DNA from: Cryptomeria japonica | Taxonomy: Eukaryota; Streptophyta; Pinopsida; Cupressales; Cupressaceae | Length of the DNA stretch: 64,000 nt | Assembly: GCF_030272615.1 (NCBI RefSeq) | Contig: NC_081406.1 | Span: 217,566,997-217,630,996, forward strand | Reading direction: 5' to 3' | Shown here: in pieces, positions 34,562-46,814 of the stretch | Layout: each line of letters opens with the position of its first letter | Position numbering within the stretch: the stretch's first letter is position 1 | Translations under genes and position numbers: made by a program | The notes under the pieces: model-generated | The model's database searches: none | What the model was told of the DNA's origin: nothing | What the model saw: only the letters and a program-made list of their open reading frames with translations

Positions 34562-37500
34562 CTAGATGTGAAATTGGTGAATAGTTTGCCCATAAGTTGT
34601 AAAGGAATCATAAGGCGGCTTGAATGTGCTCAAGTAGGACCACAAGTCCGTTTCAAGTTTTTTCTTTTGAGCTAGCACATCATCATAGAACAGATGGGGT
34701 TGGCAGATCTTGCTGAGTAGCAGATTTCCCTCATCCAGAGCGTCCCTTATATCCTTTTGTTCTTTCTTTAGTTCAAAGCAGAGCTCATTAAACTTCTTCA
34801 CCAGAGCTATATTAAGAGCTTTTTGATGATCCTTCTTGACATTGGCCTCTACTGCCTCTTCAAGACTCTGCACCTGATCATCCACTACTGTGCACAGGAG
34901 CTTGAGTTTAGCTAGTGATGAATCAGTATTGGGAAGATTTGTACCAGGTATCAAACTGGTAAGAGTTTCCACAATAGCTTAAATTACATCCTGCTCCTTC
35001 TTCCTTCGAATGATTTCAAGGCACTCTTGAGCTACCTTGATGCTCTGCATTGGCTCTATTTCACTTGCAGACTGGAGATCGATAGGACTGGTGATATCAG
35101 CTGGTTTGTCTTGACTCCCGGTTGCCTTCAGAGTCTCCATCTAGGTGCTCTTCTCTGCTTCTCTTGCCTTGTCCTCTTCCGCTTTCTTCTTCTCCACTTT
35201 TCTCCTCTTCTCCACTTCCTTATCCTCCTCTTCCTTCTTCCTTTTCTCTGCTTCTCTCCTCTTTTCCTCTTCTTTTTCTTCCTCTTCCTTCTTCTTCTTC
35301 TCTTCTTCCTTCTTCTTCTCATTTCCCTTATCTTCTTCTTCCTTATTTTTCTTTTCATCTTCTTGCTTCTTTTTCTCTTCTTCATCCTTCTTCTTTCTCT
35401 CTTCTTCATCTTTCTTCTTCTTCTCTTCTTCATCCCTTTTCTACTTCTCTTCTTCATCCTTTTTCTTTCTATCTTCTTCATCTTTCTTCTTCTTCTCTTC
35501 TTCATCCCTTTTCCGCTTCTCTTCTTCATCCTTTTTCCTCTGCTCTGCCTCTTCCTTTGCCGCTTCCTGTTTGTCCTCAGCTTTCTTATCAACCTGTTTA
35601 GCCTATTGCTTATGTCCTATTGCCTCAGATGGTGTTTCTTGAGTAACATCCTCAACGTCCAGAGCATTGACATCAATGGTGTCGATCGGTTCAACACTTG
35701 ATCTAGTTTGGACATAACCGGTTCTTTTTCAGCTTGTCGGTTGGCTAGACACGCTTTGTGAGTCTGAATAGCAGTTCTCATATACAAATGACTGTCTTTT
35801 TCGACATCATCAACTCTACCTTCTAACAGCCAGAGTCTTCTTCTTCTAGTGAAGAAGAGTCCTTTATTTTGGTCAATAACATCAAACAATTTAGAATTTG
35901 ATAGGTCGCAAAAGTACCGTGCAAAAACTTTCTCCCTAATTTCCTGTTCCTTTTCAATGGCAATGCGCCATCTATTGTCTAATGACATATATAAATAATC
36001 CGGTGTCTGAGACTTAATCTCTGAGGGCGACCGATCATTAACACATAAATACTGAATTATTTCTTTTTCAACCGCTTCCTTTTCATCATCATTAAAGTCA
36101 TCAAAACTCTCAATTAAGTCATTTAGCACTTTTCTCCTAATATTCTTTATTGTTCTTTGACAATGTGTCAAAGGTTTTTAGGAAGAGATATCTATATTTA
36201 CTGGTGCAGATGATGTCGGTTCATTCTTTGTCTTTCTCTTTGCTTGACGTGTTTCCTTTGGCTTTTCCTCAAACACAGTTTCTTCTGAGTCTGGAGAGGT
36301 ATTCCTTGTCTTCCTCTTTCTCTCGAACACTTTAGCCGGTGATGCTTCTGGTTTCTTCTTGGCTGGTGACCGCTTGGTCCCTTTTGGAGTTGCAGTAGTA
36401 ACCAGTGCTAATGCTGCAGGCACTACCTTTGCCTTCTTTACTGTTGGTTCTTTTTCTTTCATTGTTGGTGTTTCCTCAATCGGTGTTATCCTCTCTAGGT
36501 ACGTGTCGGTTTTCTTTGCCTTAGGATCAAGCAGTGAGGCAATAAGGGTAGATGCATACCCTTCTAGCATATCGTACATCACCTCATAGCCCATTGGCTC
36601 CTCTTCTTCCTGTCTAGGCTCAATAGCCTCCATTATGCATTTATCTGCTTGGATGGTGAAGTAGATATCATCTTCATATTTCTTGATGATGTCACCTGAT
36701 ATCCTCACTCTTTGGCTCATTTTCCTTTTGAACTCATCAAAATACTTGTTCAGAACATCAGGGTAGCCGATTTTGATTGCTTCAATGCTTTCCTTGATTT
36801 TCATGGTCACCAGACCATTGGACATCTCCTACTCCTAGAAAGTAGCCTTGGAAATAGAAGAACAACCCAACCAGTAGTTGTCCAAACTTGAACCTAAGTG
36901 CATTATCCTATTTGATCGACCTTAGATTCAATAGGAGTTGTCTCTACATATCGGTCCACAGATCAAATGATGCATCCTCCTTTATCATCCAATAAGCGGC
37001 ATTTATCGCTGCAGCAGATACAGAGTTAATTCTCCTGGCTGAGAATGTCTGGTATCCAATCACCATGCATGCATACTTCACTAGACCATCCTTGATAGAA
37101 TTTACTGTCATGCCTCGTGAGTCGCTCACTGAACCGGTGAGCTTGGACATTTCAGTTTTGCTTACCGTCCTCAGGACTGGCACTTCCCCTGTGTTGTAGA
37201 ATCCGATGACTGCATGAATTTCCTGTGGTGTGATATCATGTGTTCTCTCCAGGTACATCTTATCACCATGGACTCTGCTCAGAATGATCCTTATATGATC
37301 CTCTGTGAAATCCTCCAGGAAGTAAACAACATTGTGGAGCTTTTTCTTCTCCAAAATATTAAATTCCGGTTTGATCTTCTTATCTTTTCCACAAAATAAA
37401 CCTAACTGGGTGTGGATAGCTAGAGACCCTAGGTCTTCAATCTTGCAATCTATGTAGTCAGAAATTCCCTCTTCTACTATGACACCAGCCAGAACTTGTG

Positions 37501-37585
37501 ATAGGGCATTATACTTGGACTTCCGTTGAATAAAACTTGCAGACTCGACAGATGCACTAGAACTGGTATGAGATGCGGAAGCCAT
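34562..37585 (-). pseudogene. extra gene (ORF3) of Copia-1: globular domain, basic linker, long Lys/Glu coiled coil
   Basis: About 1,000 codons broken by a few lesions. Part 1, 37585-36944: starts at ATG 37585 (MASASHTSSSASVES) and ends at TAG 36944-36946; globular, with TPQEIHAVIGFYNTGEVP and IKDGLVKYACMVIGYQTF. Part 2, 36825-35617, another frame, one TAA at 36178-36180: YEDDIYFTIQADK, then a Lys/Pro/Ala linker with nuclear-localisation-like runs (KKPEASPAKVFERKRKTR). Part 3, about 35700-34562, the frame of part 1 again, with stops at 35603-35605, 35441-35443, 35141-35143 and 34979-34981: tens of KKDEEEK-like units, then a further Leu/Glu-rich segment. It lies between gag and the 3' LTR, where SIRE-type elements carry env-like genes. 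I see no signal peptide or membrane segment, so I do not call it Env. Function unknown. A related copy exists in Copia-2. Confidence 0.65.
35150..35560. repeat. 410-bp polypyrimidine/polypurine tract, (CTT)n-like
   Basis: The plus strand is nearly all C and T with TTCTTC units. On the minus strand it codes the KKDEEEK repeats. Long mirror-like R/Y tracts can form triplex DNA. Frames read from the plus strand (poly-Leu/Phe/Ser) or the Arg/Lys frame are artefacts of composition. Confidence 0.85.
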
Positions 37586-38035
37586 GATAGAAATCTTAAG
37601 AACTCGAGAAATACCTTTTGAAACATGTGAAATTAGGGCTTGCCGATTCTCCTTCACTTCACACTCCATCGGTTGTTGAATCACCGCTTTGTGTTCTGCA
37701 CTTGACCATTTCCAGTTTGAATTTGAATATCCTTCACAGTTTCTCAATTTCTCAAAATCTCTGCTGAAATCGCCTTATCGTCACTCTACTCTTTGAAAAA
37801 CTTTTCTTCGCTCGAAAATTGATAGTGAGAAATGATTTGAAAAATGCTTTTAAACATATTCCTCACCTACCGTCATTAATGCTCCTCCATTAGGGCGTAA
37901 ACCATAATTTGCCTTTTTACCATTTCTGGTCTTCTGCCAAACAACAGGTATAACGTACCGGTTAAGGTCTTTTACCATTGTAAACTGGGGGTTCAAAACA
38001 TTTCACCGTTTGCTCCCCCTAAGCTTTTCTGAAGC
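37586..38035 (-). other. spacer between gag-like frame and ORF3
   Basis: Just after the gag-like stop lies TTAGGGGGAGCA (about 38013-38024), the purine tract found after the last coding region of many plant Copia elements. No pol sequence is present. Confidence 0.55.
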
Positions 38036-38737
38036 TTAGTTTGATGGTTTTGTGTTTTCCACACTAGGTGCAGAAACCAGTTCCTCTTGTAACACCACTA
38101 GTTTCTCCTTCCAGATTTTGTTTATGTCCACTTGAATAGTGTCAACATCAATGTTTCCTTCTAGAGTGACTGGTATATCATCAGATATGTTCTTTCTTGA
38201 TCTACAGAATCTGGCAATGTGACCGGATTTGTTGCAGTGATAGCAGACCAATCTAGATGCTTTCCAAGGTCCATTGTTCATGTTTCCATTCTTCCTTCTA
38301 CATGTTGCAGCAGTGTGACCATGACCATGACATATCATACAATTTTCTCTCCATCCGGTTGCCACTTGATAACCACCGCTTCTTGGCTGATGATTGAAGG
38401 CATTAAACCGGTTGTGATTCTGATTCAAAAAAGGTTTAGGACCAACTCCTTGGGTCCTCTGAGGATATCTTCCAGTTTTATTCATAACAGACCTGCATTT
38501 CGATGCTCTATGCCCATACTTGTTGCATGCATAACAGTTACCATCAAATCTATAGGATCTAGGCTTATCATTTAGGAAATAAGGAAAATTGTTGTAAGCC
38601 TTACTCCTACACACATTTGTAGTATGTCCTTCTGTAAGACAGTTGAAACAAACATGTTTAAACTTTTGCTTACCTTTATCCTTTGATGTCGGTTGTTTCT
38701 TTGATGTTCCATCATTTGTACCAGAGCTCTCACTTTA
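38036..38737 (-). pseudogene. gag-like frame with four CCHC zinc knuckles (5'-truncated)
   Basis: An open frame of about 234 codons limited upstream by a TAA; it has no proper start codon. Four C-X2-C-X4-H-X4-C knuckles are intact: CFNCLTEGHTTNVC, CYACNKYGHRASKC, CMICHGHGHTAATC and CYHCNKSGHIARFC. Copia Gag proteins usually have one such knuckle, rarely two. The spacing between knuckles is about 25-55 residues. Such motifs bind single-stranded nucleic acid, so a packaging role is likely if it is Gag. The capsid part is missing. It could also be a host CCHC protein captured by the element, but its place fits Gag. Confidence 0.65.
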
Positions 38738-38779
38738 TCCATAATAGAAGTTGATGTTCCATAGATTATTCCTCCCATT

Positions 38780-40930
38780 AATTTTCAAAGTTAACATTTC
38801 TTGCCTTGTGCAAAAAATAAGTGGCACTCAAATATTTCCCTATTCATAGCATAGATTTTGTGTTTCATACTTCACAAATTGTTGGAGGATGCTAGTTTCA
38901 TGATATATTTTGTAGCTCGTTCTCTAAGTTATATTTCATGATGACAAGCCAAATCCTCTTAATGGATATTATTATCCATCAACCTCACATTTTTGCATTA
39001 CAATAGTGTGTTTTATGTTGAGTCTGTAGCATTGGTGCAATGGAGTAAAACTGGCAAACTCATCTTTCTCAATGCTCTTGGGAGTGGAATGATCCTCTGG
39101 AGTACAACAATTAGAAATTAAGGCCTTCATCCCCCCCTTTGTGCACATTGAACTTGTACTGAGAACTATTGTTGGGAAATACTGGCTTTTTCTAATCCAT
39201 GAGTACTTTATTCTGATGTTGTCTCCTAGTTCCTCTCTAATTGTATAGATTTTCTATTAAATTTAGCAATGGTTCATGCTCTTTCAAATACCTATATTCA
39301 TCCATTCTTGTTCTCCATATTTGATTTGGAGGATTCCCTTAATGGTTTTTGTCTAAATTTGGGGTCTCATCCTATTATTGACTTTTTGGAGAGGAAAGAC
39401 ATGCACATTATGTAAAGCTTCTCTTCATCATTCTTGGGGGGCTACTTTTTGATGAATCTCTCTCTAGATGTAGTTGAATTTGTTCATCATTTTAGTACCC
39501 TAGTCAATGTAGTTGATCGCTTTGTAGCTCTTTACCTTCTTATTATCCACATGATTCATCTACATATTACCCCTATCCAATTTTCTCCCCCTCTAGAATG
39601 CCTAGTTTAAGCACTTTCTTATGAGGGCCAAGTTTGTTCATGTCAATGATTACCTATACTTTCTTGGGACCCGCCTATAAATTTTGATCACTCAACTTTT
39701 GGGTAGTTACAATTTTTGAATGTTTATATAGAGTCCTCTTTAGATGTATTTAAAATGGATTTTATACTTCTTCTCTCCACTTCTATGGGAGATTTATGTT
39801 CAAAGGTGCTTTCATTTTTTTGAAAAAAATTCTAACTTTTTGTAACAATCGTTTCTTCCATTTTAATAAAAGTTTTGTTACTCTATCACTTTTATCTAAA
39901 AACACCATCAATATATAATGCACATATATTTTTCATGATGACTTGTTGTATATTTTATTTTTAATTAATTTTTTTATTTAGTTTTTATAGTTTATACATA
40001 GTTTTATTCTATATTAAATTTTTTTATGGATATACCCAAACTAACCTCTTTTTTATGATTCAAGGACATTAATACTTCATGTATAGATAATTTTTAGAAA
40101 AAAGTCTATATTTTTTTTGTTTTTCCATGTGTGTGGAATAAAGACTTGATGTTCCATGAAAAAAAGTATTTTTACTAGGATATAGAAAATAAATATAATG
40201 TTAAATTAAATATGATAAAAAAAATACTTTTAGGAAAACTTATTTTGAGTGTTTTGATCTTGTAATAACCGTCTGTCATGTTAATTACATTTGATAGTCC
40301 AACTCAACTATCAAGATAGAAAAATTTAAGGAAAATATGAGCACCAAGGGGAAAAAAGTCCATCCAAGTGCCTTCATTTTAAGGACCTCTGAACAAAGGT
40401 CCTTTCATGTTTTAGAAAAATTAATAGTTAAGAACCTGTAATGTGTTACAAATTTGGGCTTCAACACATTAATTAATAAAGCCACTATTTTTTCTTGATC
40501 AGCTTACATTAAGGGAAGGCAATTGAATTTGATTGATCCAATCCTAGAAGGAATGAATACATATTAGATTAATTCCTCCCTTATTAGAGTTGAAAATTAA
40601 ATTTGAATCAAGGTTGACTTGCAATACTAGATCTAAAATAAATAATCAGAAATTGACATAAAATAACAGTAACTGAATGTTTCAAATATCATGCAGTTGT
40701 AAACCTAGATTTGAGGATAGGAAATAGATCAAAATCTATGACAAAATGTTCATGAAGAATCTTCGAGACTAGGGAGATTCGGCTGCCCTGGTCCTCTTAA
40801 TATCAGTGGCAAAAAAACCTGATATATTTTGGGTCGAGATGATGCACAAAATCCATTATTATAAGATCATTTGAAATTCCTAGAACCAAGGGGAGTTGAT
40901 TTTCCTAGTCCTCTACTTTTCATACCTTCA
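38780..40930. other. unassigned AT-rich sequence
   Basis: Decayed and without clear domains. The end near 39850-39900 (TTTTGTAACA, AATAAAAGTTTTGTTAC) resembles a LINE tail, but I could not support it by protein motifs. Confidence 0.3.
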
Positions 40931-40984
40931 AAATATGAGTCTAATTTTCATTGTCTACTCTATTAGATTCCTCACTCATAGCTC

Positions 40985-41760
40985 ATGAGACAATTACCTA
41001 CACACAGAAAGAAGGAAATAGGCTTGGTTGATGGGGGTTTTCCTTTAGGTCAAACCTCGGTTTAGGAATTAACCTTGAAATTGAAATAGAATTGAACTGA
41101 AGTAGAATACTTTCCTTTTGAGAGAAAGGTTAGATCTGATCTGAAAATGCTTGAACTTGATACCTTGATAACATTTTCTTGAATCCTCATGCAAAGGTTT
41201 ATGATGCAATGTAGAATATCTTCACAAAAGATTGATTGTGTATGCTTAAATGTGAATTCTTGTTCTTGAATTGACCTTCTCCTTCAATGCTGGATGAATA
41301 CTTGAATGCCTTCTCACATAGACTTCAATTGATTTTGCTATCTATTGCCATTAAGAGCTTGATTGAGTTTATTTCTCATTTCTAGTTACCAAATTAGGGG
41401 CTAGACTTCATTTTATACCCAACCGTGCATTAACTATTTGAATTTTTGGAGAAGGCTAACACGAAGCCAAATTTATCACCCACATAAAGTGACTATTGTG
41501 AGGTCCCATTTTGGGTCCTGATTGGGAGGACCAAGGTAGTCAGACCACCCTGGTCCTAAGCCACAACTAGGGTGTTTCGATTCTATCAATCAAGGCTCAA
41601 AAGTGGATATAAATTAGATCAAGAGTTGAAAATGTAGATTTCAAGATTGTATGAGAAACATTAAAGCAAGCATTGAGCACTAGAGGCCAGAACACCAAGA
41701 TGAGGGCTAGGTGAGGACAAAATTGTATAGGGATACAATTTATGATGGTAAATTTACTTT
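40985..41760 (+). repeat. dispersed repeat, copy 1
   Basis: Matches 46815-47545 in several blocks: GAAATAGGCTTGG / GAAATAGGTTGG, GTCAAACC...GGAATTAACC, CCTTTTGAG, GGGTCCTGATTGGGAGGACC / GGGCCCTGATTGGAAGGACT, and GGGATACAATTTA near the right end. Same orientation. No coding capacity; possibly an LTR of an unplaced family. Confidence 0.55.
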
Positions 41761-41885
41761 TTAGTTTAGTGGGAGTATCAACTTATGTTCATAATCATTG
41801 TAAAGTACAAAGTCACATTGAAAAGATTTCACCAAGATACCAAAGAGATAAGACACACCAAGGCCCTAGGGACTTAAGATCTTAT

Positions 41886-41991
41886 TAATCTAATATCAAC
41901 ATAAAAGGAGAAATGCATGAAGAAGATAGAAAGAGTATGATTGTTCTTAGCCTAGTAAGGCTTGTGCTTACTATGATTCATGTTGGCGATG
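41886..41991 (+). repeat. direct repeat, copy 1 (~95 bp)
   Basis: TGAAGAAGATAGAAAGAGTA and the following bases through ATGATTCATGTTGG recur at 42577-42670 with few changes. The copies lie about 690 bp apart. Confidence 0.85.
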
Positions 41992-42576
41992 TGCCATGGA
42001 GCTGTGCATCTTTAACAACCTAGCAATTATATGAAGTAGCTAAAATACAGCTAGAAAACACCTTCTCTTACAATTATCTTGGGATGTGAGCTCTGTTATC
42101 AAAACACTAAAAAAGATGAGGATAAAAAGGGAGCTTCCAGACAAGTGAGCTGCCCCCAGAAGAAAATTCTAGATTGGTATCACTGTAAAGCTAAACCTTG
42201 CACGTACCCAAATAAAACCCAAGGCTAGACAACTCATTCATACTTTCATACAAATATACAAGTGATTGGTAGCTTTCAACCATCACAAATCCACTATCTC
42301 CTTAGCATCTTACTTAAATTCGATTTTCCTACTGTGTCTTCATTATCAATGGCCCTCCTCATGTTGTTCCTCATATCTATGGTCTTATTCTACCACCATG
42401 TTTCTAGAAATTTTTACAGCAATTTTGATATCACATGGGGTAGTGATCATGCTAAAATACTCAATAAAAGGCAATAGTTGTAGCTTGCACTCAACCAATT
42501 TCTAGGTATAATGAAAAACCATGGTTTTCAATATTCTTAAGTTTATGAGAAATAATCTCATAAAACCGTAGCAAGT

Positions 42577-42670
42577 TAATTCAACATAAAACGAGCAACA
42601 CATGAAGAAGATAGAAAGAGTATGATTGTTCTTGGCCTAGTAAGGCTTGTGCTAACTATGATTCATGTTG
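42577..42670 (+). repeat. direct repeat, copy 2 (~95 bp)
   Basis: Second copy of the block at 41886-41991. The 590 bp between the copies has no recognisable gene; frames at 42262-42505 are unsupported. Confidence 0.85.
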
Positions 42671-43439
42671 GGTTAATTTTTTTGAAAAGTATTACAAAGA
42701 AAAAGGATTACTTTGCAAAGTAACCTAAATATTGAATTGAGTTGACTATAAAATGGGTATTGGCATGTACCAAACATGTCATGGAGTGTGAACAAAGTGT
42801 ACAAAGTAAGTCTCATGGTGTGTGCACAAAGTGTAACATTGAGAAAAGTGTATGCTCCCATGTTAAAGTGATTGTGCATGCTTGACCAAGAGCAATAGCT
42901 TTAAGGTTGCATGCATGCATCCAAAAGACAAGCACACTGCCACAATGAGATACCCCCTAGAAAGATAAATCAAAGGGAAATTGTCACAAAACATATAGTA
43001 AAAATTACATAAGGGATTCACTATTTGAGGTCAGTATTTACCTTTGATAAATAATGTATATTAATAATAATTACATTGAATTGATCTCATCCTCCAAAGG
43101 TACTAGAGCTACAAACACAATGGAAGAATGACACATAAGATGAATGAACAAATGTATTTTTGAGTCAAGATGGAAGAGACTAAAAATAGATCTCAATGCT
43201 TTGCATTTTCACCAAGTACACAACACAAAGACACATTTATGAACAATAGTATATGTATGACATAACATTGATACAACATATAGAAGAATTAAGATACAAA
43301 TAGAGGAATGTCACAATAGATTCAACATATTTATTATGTTTGGATCATCCATAGAGAACCTAACATAACAAAAATACATATCAAGTGGCACAACACGAGG
43401 GAAGCATATTACGTACAAGAAAACACACCTAAGAATCTA
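42671..43439. other. no gene seen
   Basis: AT-rich unassigned sequence between the direct repeats and the Ty3 protease remnant. Confidence 0.4.
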
Positions 43440-44690
43440 TGACACAAATGAAGCTAGTCAAGAAAATCACACATCTCCCTATCTTGCTTAACATCATTTA
43501 GGGATGGTGGACAAGATGCAAGAGGAGCAACAATGGGCATAGCAGATTGAACTACTACAAGTTGCAAAAAATGACCACGATCTAATGATGTGTCACTCCA
43601 TGTGTCACTAGGAGCTAGGACTAATGCTTTTGAAAAGTGTAAAGATAGTTCATGATTAATCTCAACAATATCATACATATCATTACAATTATTATCATGA
43701 ACAACATTATTATCATCATCTAAATTAATTATAGGATATCTAATATGAAAATAGATTGAACCATCAATTTTTCAAGGCATCTTTAACTTTGATGATTTGA
43801 GTTGAATTTCCTCCCTAGGGTCAAGAAAAAAATGGAAAAATGGATCTATGTCAGAATTTGGTGTCTTCGAGGAGAAATTGGTTTTGGAAAAAAATTGATG
43901 AGCCTTGGCATAGTGTCTTCATCGACATTTTCTTATAATTTTAATTGAGACTTGCAAAGGTTGGGGATCAATCAACATAGGATTCTTTTCTTCCTTTATA
44001 GGGGGAGAAATAGAAAGAGCCACACTAGATTGAGAGATACCAAATGTTTGGCATTTTCTTTATAAGATGTGGGAGGTGGGACCACAACATATAGGAGGAA
44101 TAAAAGTTATAGGAAGAAGATCAAGTCCAGGATGACGAGGAGGAATATCCATGGATGAAGGGTCTATAGGTTTACTTAAGGCCAATATCATATTATTTTT
44201 CCTTCCTTGATAAGATAGAAAAATAATATCATCTCAAGGCTTTAAAGGTTTACGTTGTTTAGGCCAAAGGTAATCAAGGGTGAAATTTCCATGATTCGTT
44301 CTGGGTTGGTAAAGGCTATGATTAATTATGATGATATTCCCACTATGAGGGAACTTAAAATATTTATAGATTGAGTAAGGAATATCTTTCATGGAAGAGA
44401 ACCAAGGATGTCCCAAATTCACACAAAATTGATCTAATATAGGAATAATAACAAAGGTAACATATAAGTTCTTAGTACCAACCTCAACATGAAGAGTAAT
44501 AGAACCAATAGTAGGGGAAGAGAAACCATCACACTCCTTGATCATAACATCAGATTTATCATATGTAACTTGATGCAATTGTTGAGTAAAAAGATGTTCT
44601 TTAGTAATAATATTTACCATACATACTGGATCAATGAGCACCCCTCGTGAGAGTTGTTGAACATGGGTGGTGAATCAACACTCATAAAAT
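43440..44690 (-). pseudogene. Ty3 (Tat-type) protease and linker remnant
   Basis: The minus-strand frame 44234-44641 and its continuation to about 44690 resemble the protease of the complete Tat element: VLIDPVCMVNIITKEHLF matches the LIDNGAGLNICTL region (with the active-site Asn-Gly replaced), and FCVNLGHPWFSSM matches LLLGRPWIHAM. Acidic linker sequence follows to 43454 with stops. RT and later domains are absent. It is cut at its upstream side by the Copia-2 LTR. Confidence 0.6.
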
Positions 44691-45787
44691 ATCATCAAAT
44701 TAAAGTTTATTATATCACCATTCATCAGAATTAATGAGTTGAAAATAAATTGCAGTAGCAACCAAAGAATTACACCATGACACTAGATTTTATGTGGAAA
44801 ATACATACTATGAAAAACAACGGTCAGAATTAAACTTACAATATATAATAACTATTTTACTATCAACAACGCTTCCTGCCAAAAAGAGCTTGTCGCGCTG
44901 GACTTGCAAACTGAGATAGATAGCCTCATGCAAGATACAAAAGAGAGACTTAATCTACTGAAGATCACTTCTTCAAGGCAAGATACAAAACTGATCTCAT
45001 AAAGTAATAAGAATAATAGATTGAACTATACTCAAAATGCATCTGTTAGAATGCAAATAACAGTTCCATGAATATACTCATCTAACTACTCTCTATACCT
45101 TAAAATCACTGCTCTTACTCACTTTCCATATCTATCATCTATCCATCATGCATTCACATTATTTTTACTTCTCTCACACACCTTTTTTATCTCCTTACAC
45201 ATGATCCATGTCTATTACAACCAATATATACCAATCGGATCAAGAACAACTATCACTATGTCAACCAAGCATATATGTGACGTGTATATAGCATCGACCC
45301 AAAAATATATTATCTAGAAGGTTAAATGATATATACCAAGTCGGCACTCCTTCCGACTAATATTAAAAATATTTTGCATCCAACCGCTCGATCCAAAAAA
45401 GCACAAACTGGTACTGCCAAATTTTTTTTATGAGTAATGCACTTCTTATCCCAAACCAAATAGATTGGTTCACCCAAGGGAGCCATAACATCTATCTTAT
45501 CCAAACATAATCTCTTGAGATATATCCAAGATAAATATTTATTTTGGACATGATACATTCCCCCAAAGCAATCACTGGAATTATTTTTGGACCAAGTGAA
45601 GAACACTAGACCTCCGGAAAAAAATAACACATCATTCCACATCTTATTAGCATAATGTCAAGAGAACAAAACATTCAGAACAACAACTAATCCTATCCAA
45701 TATCCAGATCACAAATAGAATCTAGGCTAATATGAGATTAACAAAGGTTTGACATCAATGACAATAATTACATCCAAATGTGTAACA
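44665..45787 (-). repeat. 3' LTR of Copia-2
   Basis: The right end TGTAACA is followed by a PPT. The left end is approximate, at a GGTGAATCAACA block like the GGTGAATTAGTTG near the left end of the other LTRs of this type. It is inserted into the Ty3 protease remnant. Confidence 0.55.
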
Positions 45788-45802
45788 ATCTCCCCCTTTG
45801 TC
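45788..45802 (-). promoter_or_regulatory. polypurine tract of Copia-2
   Basis: GACAAAGGGGGAGAT on the minus strand; one base different from the tracts of Copia-1 and Copia-3. Confidence 0.8.
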
Positions 45803-46790
45803 ATTCATGGAAAACATTGAAAAAGATTTCATTCTCTCACTCCTCCTAACACCATTTCCCCAATTCTCGATTTCTCCACTTTTGAAAACAATGACAAAGG
45901 GTAAATACATTTTAAAATAAAAAACATACAAAAACAAAAACTGAAAAATCTTCTTCAACAGAGCAATAACAAATAAGAAAGAGGAAAATGCTAATAAGAT
46001 GTTTCTAGGCCACAATAGATGAATTGCAAGTATGCATAGTAGCATATAGCATCTTGTTCTAAGTCTCATAGTCAACACAATAATTTATAGAAACATCAAA
46101 GATATTTGAATTAAACATACACTTTGTTCAACTTTTTTTTTGCATTACTCAACATTTTGTAAAATAGGGACAAGTGTAATTCCATAGCATCTTTCACTCC
46201 ACAAAACAACTTCACATAGCCTTTGCTTTGATTTTGTCTCATCACCAATTGGGAATGAAGATCTCGAGCCTTAGGTCTCATACCACCATTTGCATCTTTA
46301 TAAATATGGAAGGTCAGAGCTATCTCTGTAAGTTGAGACTCAATAGAGTCTATCTCATATTTAAATTGCCACGGGCCATCTAAGATTATCCATGTATGTA
46401 ATGGTGTAAAATTAAGGTTTCTAAAATTAGACATATGAAAACCACTAAATTTCACTTAGGGACCATTATATTGAAAGAGGAGTTAACCCTATAGATCTAG
46501 CCACAAACCAACAAGGATAGGGCTGAGAATTCTTATTGGATTCTTTTTTCTGGGGGGTATCCTCTTAATAGGGTAAATGTGCTTGAATTTAATTAAAAAG
46601 ACATGAAAAATGAGCCATAATTATTATATTGAGACATAAACTTGGATCTGAGGAATTTAAGTGTATTTAGATCTATTTCTAGAAGGAGCTCTTGAAATAT
46701 CAGGATTGGCATGCCCATCAGACCAGTCCTCTGCACTTTTCTCCATCCAAAGGGGAATTTGTTCATCATTGTAAATAAAGTCAATTATGA
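45803..46790 (-). other. 3' part of the Copia-2 internal region
   Basis: Frames at 45755-46078 and 46111-46455 are open, the latter with Lys/Leu-rich helical composition. By position it could be the C-terminal coiled coil of ORF3, but I cannot align it with confidence. Confidence 0.4.
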
Positions 46791-46814
46791 AGATCATCAC
46801 ATCTTTGTACCTAT

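Larger units (their letters stand above)
32830..38737 (-). mobile_element. Copia-1: 5'-truncated LTR element with extra gene and no pol
   Basis: 3' LTR, PPT, long decayed extra gene, an AGGGGGAG purine tract and a zinc-knuckle gag-like frame lie in order on the minus strand. No RT, integrase or protease is seen between gag and the extra gene. The right (5') end stops abruptly near 38740-38780 without an LTR. PPT and LTR termini (TGTTGGCA...) are of the SIRE-like Copia kind. Confidence 0.7.

Noticed and set aside
35027-35701. 224-codon plus-strand Leu/Phe-rich frame that looks like a membrane protein, with sibling frames rich in Ser/Phe or Arg/Lys
   Set aside because: Products of the CTT-rich tract. 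The reading frame that continues as normal protein on both sides is the Lys/Glu one on the minus strand.
34562-37585. Calling ORF3 an envelope gene
   Set aside because: Position fits, but no signal peptide, furin-like site or membrane anchor can be seen.
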